The notes under the pieces were generated by a model that was not told where the DNA came from, did not search any database, and saw only the letters and a list, made by a program, of their open reading frames with translations. A stretch of 64,000 nt of DNA from Steroidobacteraceae bacterium (GTDB lineage Bacteria > Pseudomonadota > Gammaproteobacteria > Steroidobacterales > Steroidobacteraceae): contig JABAQU010000002.1 of NCBI GenBank assembly GCA_019187185.1, forward strand, positions 297,248-361,247, in the 5' to 3' direction. This document shows positions 50,415 through 59,003 of this stretch, one piece after another. Position 1 is the first letter of the stretch, and each line of letters begins with the position of its first letter. The translations under genes and the position numbers were made by a program.

Positions 50415-52696
50415 GTCTTCTCCGTCGCGAGGGAAAGGTGATGGAGCACGATCGACTGGTTGCCCGCGTGCAGCGGCGCCGCATCCGCGGGGCGCCTCGC
50501 CAGCATCGCGTCGCCTTCGCGATCAGCCATCAGCGGACCGATGTCGAATGCGACGACCGACAGCGCTGCGCGCGGCGTCGCGATGAGCTCGAAGGCGACC
50601 GGATCGCCGCCCACGCCATGCACGCCCACGATGCGCGGTGCGTCGTCGGCGCCGGCCAAGACCGGCTGGCCCTCGATGCGCAGGCCGAGCACCGGCGAGT
50701 GCGCGGCGAAGGCGAGACCGAGCTGGAAGGTCGGGCGCCGGCTCTGCACGCGGCCGCGCACGATCCGCTGCCCGTCGCGCTCGAAATCCTCGTCGATCTC
50801 GACGACCGGCGTCGCCAGCGCCCGATCGGTCGCGGGCTTCAGGTACACGTCGGTCGGCGCGACACCGAGCCGCAGCACCGGTCGCTTCACGGCATCGAAG
50901 CCCATCGCATCGAGCAGCGCACGGCCCGGCTCGCCAAACGACTGGATCTGCCATTGCGCAGAGGCGTGGGCGTCGTCCTGCACGTACAGCAGGTTCACGC
51001 CGCGCGGACGATCGACCGTGTGCGTCGGCACCGCCATGGCCACCGCCGCCGCGCCGACGACGAGGGCCGACCCTGCGCCGATCAGCGCCCGCGATCCGTG
51101 GCGCTGCACGTGCGCGAGCGCGATCGGCAGCAGAGGCAGCGTCAGCAACAGCAGCGGGATCACCTTCGCCTGCGCGACATCGAAGTTGAACATCACGTCG
51201 AGCTGCAGGAAGTGGTAGAGCGCCAGATACGAGGCCGCGACGAACGCGGCCGGCGCGGCCACCCAGGTCAGGTTGTGTCCGGATCGCATGGCGAACGCCT
51301 CGATCACGGCGAGCACGCCGTAGACGAGCAGCGGCACGATAAACACGAAGCTTGCGCCGGGCACCGTGAGCGACACGGCGAGCGCGAGCAGGCCCATGAC
51401 CACCCAGACGACGCTCGACATGGCGCCCACCGTGACGCGCCTGGCGAGCAGGGCGACCACCACGAGCGGCGCGAGGACGGACGCGGCGATCAACGCGATG
51501 CGCCCCGGCCAGGGATGCGGATGATCGAGCGGATGCACACCCGGCCATTTGCCGAGCGGCCACGACAGCAGCCAGCCGAACGACACGACCAGCACGATGA
51601 GCAGTGCGAGAGCCGCGAGCGATCCCGCGATCGAACGCCCGTCGGCGCGGGGCACGTGGCGCAGGCTGGCCAGCAGCACGAGCAACAGCCCGAGTCCCGC
51701 GAGCGGCGCATTCCATGCGGCGGGCCAGCGCGGCAGGACCCGGCCGCCGATGTCGAAGTATGTCGCATCGCCCGCAGCGGCCAGGTCCCCGACAGGCGTG
51801 TCGGCGATGCGCAGCAAGGTCGCGAACACGCTCTCGCCCTGGTGCTGCAGCGAGCGCCGATCGAGGTGCGCGAGATCGTCGCGTTCGGAATGGTAGAGCG
51901 CCGCGCCGCGCGAGAATGCGAAGTTGAGGCCGCTCGCGCCGCGCCGCTTGTAGATCGTGAAGTCGGTGTTGTTCGGCATGTGCCGATAGACTTCGTACAG
52001 CAGCGAGTTCGCGACCGGTCGCGGCACTGCGCGCGCGTAGGCCGCGACGAGCGCCCGATTGTCCGCGCCGGTCTCGAACATCATGCCGGGCCCGGTCACG
52101 CCGCGCGCCTCCATGTTCAGCACGAAGGCGACCCGTCGCATCAGCGGGTGGGCATCGGCGAACAGCATCGCGCCGCGCAGGCCCGTCTCCTCGGCATCGG
52201 CGAAGAGGAAGACGACGTCGTGCAGCAGCGGTCCCCGCGCGGCGATCAGTTCGGCGATCTCGAGCATCGCGGCGACGCCGGCGCCGTCGTCGGCCGCCGC
52301 AACGGAACCGGGCACGCTGTCGTAATGCGCGGTGACCAGCACTGCCTCGCGCGCGTCGCGACCCTCGCGCACGGCGATGATGTTCCGGACGACACTGCAG
52401 CCCGGTGCGAGCGTCGAGCACTTGAACCCTTGCTGGATTTCCGGCTGGTAACCGGCCGCACGCAGCCTCGCCACGATGCGATCGGCGATCACGCGATTCG
52501 CCGCGCTGCCCGCGGGATGGGGCACGTTGTCCTCGAGCAGCGACCCGAGAATCTCGAACGCCCGGTCGCCCGAGAAACCCTGCCGGTTCGTCGCCGCAAC
52601 CCCGGCGTCGGGCGCACGGTCCTGGACGCGCAGTACGGCGAGCAGGGCCGCGATCACGACGACCAGCATCACCGGCCCACGCCAGCGCCGGATCAT
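50411..52696 (-). CDS. Membrane-anchored M28-family metallopeptidase
   Basis: A 761-residue protein: N-terminal membrane anchor (VMLVVVIAALLAVL), then an M28 zinc peptidase domain (about 40-320) with ligands in TAHYDSVPGS (His), AADDGAGV (Asp), FADAEETGL (Glu-Glu), a further acid in FVLNMEARG and a histidine in YHSERDDLAHLD. About eight more membrane helices and a C-terminal beta-rich luminal domain follow. This is the layout of Fxna/ERMP1-type M28 peptidases. It would cleave peptides on the periplasmic face. It overlaps dctQ and the GH172 gene by 4 bp each. Confidence 0.88.
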   Translation of the reverse strand: MIRRWRGPVMLVVVIAALLAVLRVQDRAPDAGVAATNRQGFSGDRAFEILGSLLEDNVPHPAGSAANRVIADRIVARLRAAGYQPEIQQGFKCSTLAPGCSVVRNIIAVREGRDAREAVLVTAHYDSVPGSVAAADDGAGVAAMLEIAELIAARGPLLHDVVFLFADAEETGLRGAMLFADAHPLMRRVAFVLNMEARGVTGPGMMFETGADNRALVAAYARAVPRPVANSLLYEVYRHMPNNTDFTIYKRRGASGLNFAFSRGAALYHSERDDLAHLDRRSLQHQGESVFATLLRIADTPVGDLAAAGDATYFDIGGRVLPRWPAAWNAPLAGLGLLLVLLASLRHVPRADGRSIAGSLAALALLIVLVVSFGWLLSWPLGKWPGVHPLDHPHPWPGRIALIAASVLAPLVVVALLARRVTVGAMSSVVWVVMGLLALAVSLTVPGASFVFIVPLLVYGVLAVIEAFAMRSGHNLTWVAAPAAFVAASYLALYHFLQLDVMFNFDVAQAKVIPLLLLTLPLLPIALAHVQRHGSRALIGAGSALVVGAAAVAMAVPTHTVDRPRGVNLLYVQDDAHASAQWQIQSFGEPGRALLDAMGFDAVKRPVLRLGVAPTDVYLKPATDRALATPVVEIDEDFERDGQRIVRGRVQSRRPTFQLGLAFAAHSPVLGLRIEGQPVLAGADDAPRIVGVHGVGGDPVAFELIATPRAALSVVAFDIGPLMADREGDAMLARRPADAAPLHAGNQSIVLHHLSLATEKT

Positions 52697-53202
52697 CGCG
52701 GCGCGCCCTGCTGCACGAAGTCGCGTAGCGCCCTCGCCCAGCGCGCCGCGAGGTGCACGACGATGATGACGAAGCTCGCCGGTATGATCACGACGACCGC
52801 GGCGCTGTTCCATTCCAGCGTCTCGGTGATGCGATGCGAATGTCGTTCGAGGAATCCCGGGGCGTAGTAGAAGACCGGCGCCGCGAGCGTGAGGACTGCG
52901 ACCGCCTCGATCGACTGCATGAAGAGCGTGCGGCCCGGGAGCCCCCGTGTATCGAACTTCATCATCACGGGATCGGCACCGCGGTAGTAGGCCATGGCCG
53001 CACCCGCCATGGCCGACCAGATCATCGCGTAGCGGGCGAGTTCCTCGGTCCAGGCGGGCGGCGCGTGGAAAACGTACCGTGCCACGATCTGCAGCAACAC
53101 CGACAGCAGCATGACGTGCAGCGCGACGAAGGCGATGACGGTGCACAGCCGGTCGAGCGCGCGCGACAGTGCACGAAGCCCCCGGTCGATGGCGACGATC
53201 AC
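52693..53202 (-). CDS. TRAP transporter small membrane subunit (DctQ type)
   Basis: A 169-residue protein with four membrane helices (LCTVIAFVALHVMLLSVLLQIVARYVF, YAMIWSAMAGAAMAYYRGA, SIEAVAVLTLAAPVFYYAP, AAVVVIIPASFVIIVVHLAARW) and the family's WTEELARY motif after helix 1. GTG 53202 overlaps the dctP stop (GTGA). The long open frame upstream is antisense-like sequence within dctP in another frame. Confidence 0.88.
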   Translation of the reverse strand: MIVAIDRGLRALSRALDRLCTVIAFVALHVMLLSVLLQIVARYVFHAPPAWTEELARYAMIWSAMAGAAMAYYRGADPVMMKFDTRGLPGRTLFMQSIEAVAVLTLAAPVFYYAPGFLERHSHRITETLEWNSAAVVVIIPASFVIIVVHLAARWARALRDFVQQGAPR

Positions 53203-54215
53203 GGCGCCGCTCCCGTGCTGCGCGGATCGCGCGTGGCGTCGATCATTGCTTTCAGACGTGCCTCGGCCGCGGGGCTTTCCCAGCGGGTCCGCTTCATCCG
53301 GCGGGTCAGTGCACGCCATTCGTCGCGCGCCGCCGGATCGATGTCGAGCCACTTGATGCCGGTCTTTTCGAGCATGGCCCGCTCGCGCGGAATCGCGGCG
53401 CGTGTCCACGCGCGATTGGCGGCGCGCGCCTCGCGCACTCCGGCGTCGAATGCAGCGCGGTCCCGCGGTTCGAGATGCTCGTACCAGCGGCGCGACGCGA
53501 CGATGCAACGCGCCGAGGGACCCATGCGCAGGTCGGTAAAGTAGTCGAGGACATTGCCGTGGCCGAACATCACCGCGACGATCGGCGGATTGAGGTAGGC
53601 GTCGACCATGCCGGTCTGCAGGGCCTGGGCCACCTCTTCCCAGGCCACCCGCACGCCGTGCACCTGCCAGGCGTCGAGCAGGTTGAGATCGCCCGCGCTG
53701 ATGATGCGCAAGCGCAGGCTGCGCAGGTCCTCGATGCGGTACACCGGCTTGCCGCGCGTGAACAGGCCGACCATCGCCCCGGTATAGGCGAAGTCGAGCA
53801 GCACGAGGTCGTCGTCGGCCAGTTCCTCGTTCACCTCGGCGAGGAAGCGCGTGTCCTCGATCAGGCGATTCATGTGCTCGTACGATTCGATTTCGAACGG
53901 GCGCATGGCGTGGAACAGCGGCGAGAGGCGCGCGAGTTCGTCGCCGCCGGTCTCATTGACCTCGAGCAGGCCGATCGCGACCTGGTCCATGCGCTCCTTC
54001 TCGCCGCCGAGCGCACTGTTCGGGTACACCTTCACGTGCATGTCCGCGCGGCCGAGGGCATCGGCAAGGGCTTTCACCCAGACATACGATCCATTGCGCT
54101 TTGCATCGATCGGGGTCGACATCCCGATCTTCACCTCGCGCGGGTCCGTCGCGCGCGCGACGGACGGTCCCATCGCCGTGCCGAGCAGTGCCCAGGCGAG
54201 ATCGCGACGGCGCAT
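53199..54215 (-). CDS. TRAP transporter substrate-binding protein (DctP type)
   Basis: A 338-residue periplasmic binding protein: signal (MRRRDLAWALLGTAMGPSVARA, with a twin-arginine-like RRRDLAW), then VKIGMSTPID, VYPNSALGGEKERMDQVAIG, GLFTRGKPVYRIEDLRSLRLRI (carboxylate-binding arginine region) and EEVAQALQTGMVDAYLNPP. TRAP systems mostly import carboxylates, using the sodium gradient. The ligand is unknown. It is coupled to the dctM stop by a TGATG overlap. Confidence 0.9.
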   Translation of the reverse strand: MRRRDLAWALLGTAMGPSVARATDPREVKIGMSTPIDAKRNGSYVWVKALADALGRADMHVKVYPNSALGGEKERMDQVAIGLLEVNETGGDELARLSPLFHAMRPFEIESYEHMNRLIEDTRFLAEVNEELADDDLVLLDFAYTGAMVGLFTRGKPVYRIEDLRSLRLRIISAGDLNLLDAWQVHGVRVAWEEVAQALQTGMVDAYLNPPIVAVMFGHGNVLDYFTDLRMGPSARCIVASRRWYEHLEPRDRAAFDAGVREARAANRAWTRAAIPRERAMLEKTGIKWLDIDPAARDEWRALTRRMKRTRWESPAAEARLKAMIDATRDPRSTGAAP

Positions 54216-55498
54216 CACAGCAGCCCCAGCCAGCGCGGCAGCGCGAGCGACAGCTCGGGGAACAGCACGACGAGCAGCAGCACCGCGAGCTCGGCGAGCA
54301 CGAACGGCATGATGCGCCGGCACAGCGCCCAGTAGCCCTGGCCGGTAATCGACGCCACCATCATGATGGCGCCGCCCAGCGGCGGGGTGATGAGCCCGAG
54401 CGTGAGGTTGAGGCACACCATCATGCCGAGCGCGACCGGGTGCACGCCCTGCTCGATCGCGACCGGGACGAGCAGCGGCGCAACCAGCGTCAACGAAATG
54501 ATGGTGTCGACACCCATGCCGAGTGCGAGGAAGACCGCCATCAGCAGCAACAGGTACCAGATACCCGTCAGCCCGAACGATTGCACGAAGGCAGCGACGT
54601 GGTCGCCGAACTGGCTGAGCGCGACGAGATAAGTCACGAGGGCACCAGCGGCGAGGAAAATGAAGATCACGCCGCTCAGCACGACCGTCCGCTGTACCGA
54701 CTCGACGAATTCCGCGCGCGTCAGTTCGCGGGACCACACGCCGAACACGGCCGAGGCCGCAACGGCCACGGCGCCGGCTTCGATCGGCGTCATCACGCCG
54801 AACACGATGCCGCCGAGGATCACGGCCGGCAGCGTGAGCGCGGGCAGCGCCTTGCGCAGGGTCGGGCGCCATTCGGGAATGTCCGCCGCCGTGCCGCCGG
54901 GGTGCCCTTCGCGCCGCGCGATCCAGGCGTTCATCGCCATCAGTGCAGCGGCGATCATCAGCCCCGGAATGAGGCCCGCCGCGAACAGCGCCGCGACGTC
55001 GGTCGACAGGATCGCGCCGTACAGGATGAAGATGATCGACGGCGGCACGATCGGGCCGATCACCGACGCCGCCGCGGTCAACGCGCCTGCGTAGAGCGGA
55101 TCGTAGCCGCGCTTCTCCATCTGTCCGACAAACGTATTGGTGAGCGCGGCAATGTCGGCCGCCGCCGAGCCGCTGATCCCGGAGAAGAACACGGACGTGA
55201 GCACGTTCGCGTGGCCCAGCCCGCCGCGGATGCGCCCGACGAGCAGCAGCGACAGGTCGATGAGTGCGCGCGTGATGCCGCTGCGGTTCATCAGCTCGCC
55301 GGCCCAGATGAACAGCGGCATCGCCATGATCGCGAACACGTCCATCTGGCTGAACATGCGCTGCGGCACGATGGCGAGGTACTCGGGACGGCCCACGACG
55401 AAGAACGCAACGACGGCCGCCGCACCGATCACGTAGGCGAGCGCGACGCCGCAGAGCAGCAGTACCGCAACGACACCGATGATGATGGCGGCGCTCAT
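54215..55498 (-). CDS. TRAP transporter large membrane subunit (DctM type)
   Basis: A 427-residue protein with about 12 membrane helices. Family motifs are MPLFIWAGELMNRSGI, GHANVLTSVFFSGISGSAAADIAALTN, ASVIGPIVPPSIIFILYG, MTPIEAGAVAV and NLTLGLITPPLGG. It forms the sodium-driven import channel with DctQ and DctP. ATG 55498 lies 8 bp after the M81 stop. Confidence 0.93.
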   Translation of the reverse strand: MSAAIIIGVVAVLLLCGVALAYVIGAAAVVAFFVVGRPEYLAIVPQRMFSQMDVFAIMAMPLFIWAGELMNRSGITRALIDLSLLLVGRIRGGLGHANVLTSVFFSGISGSAAADIAALTNTFVGQMEKRGYDPLYAGALTAAASVIGPIVPPSIIFILYGAILSTDVAALFAAGLIPGLMIAAALMAMNAWIARREGHPGGTAADIPEWRPTLRKALPALTLPAVILGGIVFGVMTPIEAGAVAVAASAVFGVWSRELTRAEFVESVQRTVVLSGVIFIFLAAGALVTYLVALSQFGDHVAAFVQSFGLTGIWYLLLLMAVFLALGMGVDTIISLTLVAPLLVPVAIEQGVHPVALGMMVCLNLTLGLITPPLGGAIMMVASITGQGYWALCRRIMPFVLAELAVLLLVVLFPELSLALPRWLGLL

Positions 55499-55506
55499 CG
55501 CGGTGC

Positions 55507-56967
55507 CTACATCGAGATGTCGTCGAGCGGCCAGATCGGCCGGGCGAGTCGCCGGTAAGGCCGTTGCCTCACGTCGCTGTTGAGCGCCCCGGGCGCGTCG
55601 CAATAGATGATCGCGGCGGCACGCTCGGCGAAGCCGGCGTAGAAATGGAACGACGACTTCACGACCACGATCCGCTTCTGCCACGGATCGACGCCGGCCG
55701 CCGAGAAGGCGCCGGGATGAAACGGCTGCTGGCGTATTTCGTTCAGCACGATCGCGATCCCGTCGACGTCGACGACCGCCGTGCGCCCGAGTTCCACGGG
55801 ATAGCCGTCCGCGATGTGCGGCTGGGCGGCGTCGGTGCGCAGGTGGAGCACCGTCGCCTCGACGTCGAGCGGCAGGCCCGACGACGGCCCGAGCTTGCCG
55901 CCGATCCGCATCGGGATGCGGGCGCCCTCGCCCGCCGAGAACGCGATGCGGACCGCGACGGGGTCCCAGACGAGCCCGACGACCGCGTCGCGCACCTTGC
56001 GTTCGAGCAGGGCGCGCAGCAGGAACGTCGAGTCCGAGGGCGCGCCCCCGCCCGGGTTATCCGACATGTCGGCGATGACGACCGTGCCCGACTTGCATCG
56101 CAGCGCGTCGTCGATGGCGGACGCCACGTCGCGCAGCGGCACCTGCGCGGTCTCCCGCAGGGCGAAGAACTGCCGGCCGATCGACTCCGCGAGCGACCGG
56201 GCCTTGTCCGGATCGCCGTCGGTGATCGCGAGGACGCCGGCGCCGGCGCCGGGGAAATCCGACCACGGAAAGCCGTGGGCGAGCGTGATCGACAGCACGC
56301 CGGGCTCGCGTTCGCGGTCGATGAGTCCGTCGACGAAGCTGCGCATCGGCTCGCGGGTCGTCTGGAAAAGGCCGAGCATCGGCACGCGCGCGAACTGCGT
56401 CACCGGCCTGACCTTCCCCTCGGCCGTCGCGGCGATGATCGCGTACAGCTCGCGGGCACGCTCCGCGAAATCGGTGTGCGGATACTCCTTGCAGGCCTTG
56501 ATGGCGGTCGCGTTGGCGACCATCGCGGGCGTGATGTTGCAGTGAAGGTCGAGCAGGACGCCCACCGGCACGTCGCTGCCGACGATCTCGCGCACGCGCG
56601 CCAGCACGTCCCCTTCGCAGTCGTCATAGCCCTGGGCCATCATCGAACCGTGCAGCATCAGCAGCACCATGTCGACCGGCATCGCCGCGCGCAGGCCGGC
56701 GAGCATTTCGTCGCGCAGGGCTTCGTAGTCGCGCCGCAGACACGGCAGGCTCGGCTGCGCGATCGCGCAGAGGCCGACCACGGCCTCATCGCCGCGGCGC
56801 TGCGCCTCGGCATGGAAATCGGCCACGCCCTTCAGCAGCGAGAGGTGTTGGCCCGGCGGGCCGAGGGAGGGCCGGTAGATGCCCGCCTCCTCGAAACTCG
56901 ACAGGTCCGTCGGGATCGGCGAGAACGAATTGGTCTCGTGGGCCAGGAAGGCCATATAGCATTTCAT
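55507..56967 (-). CDS. M81-family metallopeptidase (MlrC-like)
   Basis: A 486-residue protein of the microcystinase-C family. N-terminal YMAFLAHETNSFSPIPTD, metal-ligand regions MLHGSMMAQGYDDCEGD, DLHCNITPAMV and CKEYPHTDFAERA, and ADMSDNPGGGAPSDST are typical. MlrC-type enzymes hydrolyse small modified peptides; most members have no known substrate. It heads the TRAP operon, which suggests that it acts on what the transporter brings in. GATAAT on the minus strand (56981-56976) ends 8 nt before the ATG. Confidence 0.9.
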   Translation of the reverse strand: MKCYMAFLAHETNSFSPIPTDLSSFEEAGIYRPSLGPPGQHLSLLKGVADFHAEAQRRGDEAVVGLCAIAQPSLPCLRRDYEALRDEMLAGLRAAMPVDMVLLMLHGSMMAQGYDDCEGDVLARVREIVGSDVPVGVLLDLHCNITPAMVANATAIKACKEYPHTDFAERARELYAIIAATAEGKVRPVTQFARVPMLGLFQTTREPMRSFVDGLIDREREPGVLSITLAHGFPWSDFPGAGAGVLAITDGDPDKARSLAESIGRQFFALRETAQVPLRDVASAIDDALRCKSGTVVIADMSDNPGGGAPSDSTFLLRALLERKVRDAVVGLVWDPVAVRIAFSAGEGARIPMRIGGKLGPSSGLPLDVEATVLHLRTDAAQPHIADGYPVELGRTAVVDVDGIAIVLNEIRQQPFHPGAFSAAGVDPWQKRIVVVKSSFHFYAGFAERAAAIIYCDAPGALNSDVRQRPYRRLARPIWPLDDISM

Positions 56968-57014
56968 ATGCGAAAATTATCATCTATGAAAATTTCGTGC
57001 TAAATTTTTTCATA
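56962..57014. promoter_or_regulatory. AT-rich divergent control region with repeated GAAAA motifs
   Basis: This is a conspicuously AT-rich patch in a 70% GC neighbourhood. It contains TTTCATATGCGAAAA (56962-56976, of the form TTTC-N6-GAAAA). It also has inverted arms TATGAAAA (56985-56992) and TTTTCATA (57007-57014). It separates the M81-TRAP operon from the divergent DadA-like gene, and is a likely binding region for the adjacent XRE-cupin regulator. Confidence 0.5.
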
Positions 57015-57033
57015 ACTGGCAATGCGGGGTGGC

Positions 57034-58308
57034 ATGCAAATCATCGTCGTCGGCGCCGGCCTCGTCGGCGTGACCTCCGCCTACCGGCTGCAACGGGCCG
57101 GCCACTCGGTCACCGTCGTCGAACGCGAGGCGGCGGTCGCCTGCGGCGCGAGCCAGGCCAACGGCGGCATGCTCACCCCGAGCATGGCCGATCCGTGGAA
57201 TGCGCCCGGGGTCTGGCGCGAGCTGCTGCATTCCCTCGGTCATGCTGAGGCGCCGCTCCTGCTGCGGCCGCGCGCCATCCCTTCGCTCCTCGGCTGGGGT
57301 CTGCGCTTCCTCGGCGCCTCCACGACACGGCGCTACGGCGAGAACACGGCCCGCAATCTGCGACTCGCCGCCTACAGCGTATCCGGCATGGACGCGCTGC
57401 GGCGCGAGGAGGCCCTGGAATACGGGGCCGCGACACGGGGCACCCTCAAGATCTACCGCGACGCCGCGGCATTTGACTCCGGCCTCCGCAAGTCGCGGAC
57501 CTTCGGTCACCCGCTGGTCGAAGTGCGCGCGCTGACCGCCGCGCAGACCGTCGCACTCGAGCCCGGCCTCACCGACATCGAAGGCAGCCTCGCCGGAGCG
57601 CTGCATTTCCCGGGCGACGAGGCCGGGGACGCACGGCTCTTCACTGAGGTGCTCGGCGCCGCCGCCGAGCGGCGCGGCGTGCGCTTCCTGTTCGGCACGG
57701 CGGCGACACGCATCATTGCGGACAAGCAGGTCCGCGCACTCGCGACGACGGCGGGTGACATGCCCGCCGATGCGATCGTCGTCGCGGCCGGTTCCCAATC
57801 GGCGGCCCTGCTGCGCGGCGTCGGCCTGCGGCTGCCGGTCGCGCCGGTCAAGGGCTATTCGCTGACCTGCGAGCCCTCGGGCACGGACGCACCACCTCCG
57901 CTCGCGGTTCCCGTCGTGGACGATGCGCTGCACGCGGCCGTCACCCCGCTCGGGCGCCGCATCCGCATTGCCGGGACCGCGGAGTTCACGGGCTTCGACC
58001 TGCAACTGTCACCACCCCGCATCGAGAACCTGCGCCGCCTGCTGCGGGCGATCCTGCCGCGCCATGCGGACCGCCTGCTCGCCGGAAATGTCGTGTCGTG
58101 GGCGGGACTGCGCCCGATGAGCGCCGACGGCGTGCCATGCATCGGCCCCTGCGGTCCGGCCGGCCTGTACGTGAACGCGGGCCACGGCCACCTCGGCTGG
58201 ACCATGGCCGATGGCTCGGCGCGCCTGCTCGCCGATTTGGTCGACCACCGGCCGGCGGCGCTCGAGCCGCGCGACTACTCCCCGCGGCGCTTCAGGTGGG
58301 CCTCGTGA
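57034..58308 (+). CDS. DadA-like FAD-dependent D-amino acid dehydrogenase
   Basis: A 424-residue flavoprotein: FAD-binding IIVVGAGLVGVTSAYRLQRAGHSVTVVERE at the N-terminus, ANGGMLTPSMADPWNAPG as in DadA, VAAGSQSAALL, and the C-terminal WAGLRPMSADGVPCIGP...HGHLGWTMADGSARLLADL. The family oxidises D-amino acids or secondary amines such as N-methyl amino acids. ATG 57034 has GGGG 4 nt upstream; ATG 57022 is an alternative adding MRGG. It is divergent from the M81-TRAP operon and overlaps the convergent regulator by 34 bp. Confidence 0.87.
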   Translation: MQIIVVGAGLVGVTSAYRLQRAGHSVTVVEREAAVACGASQANGGMLTPSMADPWNAPGVWRELLHSLGHAEAPLLLRPRAIPSLLGWGLRFLGASTTRRYGENTARNLRLAAYSVSGMDALRREEALEYGAATRGTLKIYRDAAAFDSGLRKSRTFGHPLVEVRALTAAQTVALEPGLTDIEGSLAGALHFPGDEAGDARLFTEVLGAAAERRGVRFLFGTAATRIIADKQVRALATTAGDMPADAIVVAAGSQSAALLRGVGLRLPVAPVKGYSLTCEPSGTDAPPPLAVPVVDDALHAAVTPLGRRIRIAGTAEFTGFDLQLSPPRIENLRRLLRAILPRHADRLLAGNVVSWAGLRPMSADGVPCIGPCGPAGLYVNAGHGHLGWTMADGSARLLADLVDHRPAALEPRDYSPRRFRWAS

Positions 58309-58943
58309 CCCGGGCTCGTCATGATATTGAGCACGCGCGCCGGCTTGTTGCCGATCGCGCGCAGGTTGTGGGCCATCGAGGAATCGATATAGATGCTCTC
58401 ACCAACCCGCAGCACGGTCGGCTCGTAGAACTCGCTGATGAATTCAACCGTGCCCTGCAACACGTAGATGAACTCCTCGCCCTGGTGACGAATGAGCTCG
58501 GGTGTATGGCCCGCCTTCACTTCGAGCACCGACGGCTGCAGCTTGCGGCGCAGGAAATCGCTGGCGTGATGCTCGTAGACGGACTTGTCGGTTTCGACCC
58601 GGCGCGCCTGTCCCTTGAGGGTGAGGCTGCGCCGACCCGTCACGACCGCGCCGGACTCGCGCGCCGTCGCCGCGCCGTCGCCCGCCGCCACGAGCTGCAT
58701 GACGTCGACCCCGAGCGCAGCACACACCTTGAGGAGCTTTTCGATGTTGAGCGAAATGCCGCCGGTCTCGACCTTCGACAGGGTCGACAGCGGAATCTGC
58801 GTCGCCTCGCTCAATCGCTTCAGCGTCCAGTGTCGCGCACGACGCAGCTCGCGGATGCGCGCGCCGATCGCCGAGGGCTGGGCCCGTGTCATGTCCGCGG
58901 CGCTGGGCGCCCCGGCGGGAGTCTGGGTGCGGCTCTGGATCAT
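58275..58943 (-). CDS. XRE-family regulator with C-terminal cupin domain
   Basis: A 222-residue protein: an N-terminal helix-turn-helix (IGARIRELRRARHWTLKRLSEATQIPLSTLSKVETG, about residues 25-65) and a C-terminal cupin (LIRHQGEEFIYVLQGTVEFI...VLRVGESIYIDSSMAHNLRAIG). This class usually senses a small ligand of the catabolic genes beside it, often polyamine or amino-acid pathways. It lies between the DadA-like gene and the serine hydrolase and probably controls both, along with the M81-TRAP operon. Confidence 0.9.
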   Translation of the reverse strand: MIQSRTQTPAGAPSAADMTRAQPSAIGARIRELRRARHWTLKRLSEATQIPLSTLSKVETGGISLNIEKLLKVCAALGVDVMQLVAAGDGAATARESGAVVTGRRSLTLKGQARRVETDKSVYEHHASDFLRRKLQPSVLEVKAGHTPELIRHQGEEFIYVLQGTVEFISEFYEPTVLRVGESIYIDSSMAHNLRAIGNKPARVLNIMTSPGHEAHLKRRGE

Positions 58944-58962
58944 GGCTTGCCGTCGAATGACG

Positions 58963-58977
58963 TTTCCGTATAGAAAA
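58963..58977. promoter_or_regulatory. Candidate XRE-cupin operator
   Basis: TTTCCGTATAGAAAA has the same TTTC-N6-GAAAA form as the site at 56962-56976. It lies between the divergent starts of the regulator (58943) and the serine hydrolase gene (59004). Confidence 0.45.
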
Positions 58978-59003
58978 ATCTGCCAGACAGGAAAATACCG
59001 AAA

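Noticed and set aside
47781..50441. An 886-codon plus-strand open frame
   Set aside because: Antisense to the isomerase and GH172 genes, whose conserved catalytic motifs show that the minus strand is coding.
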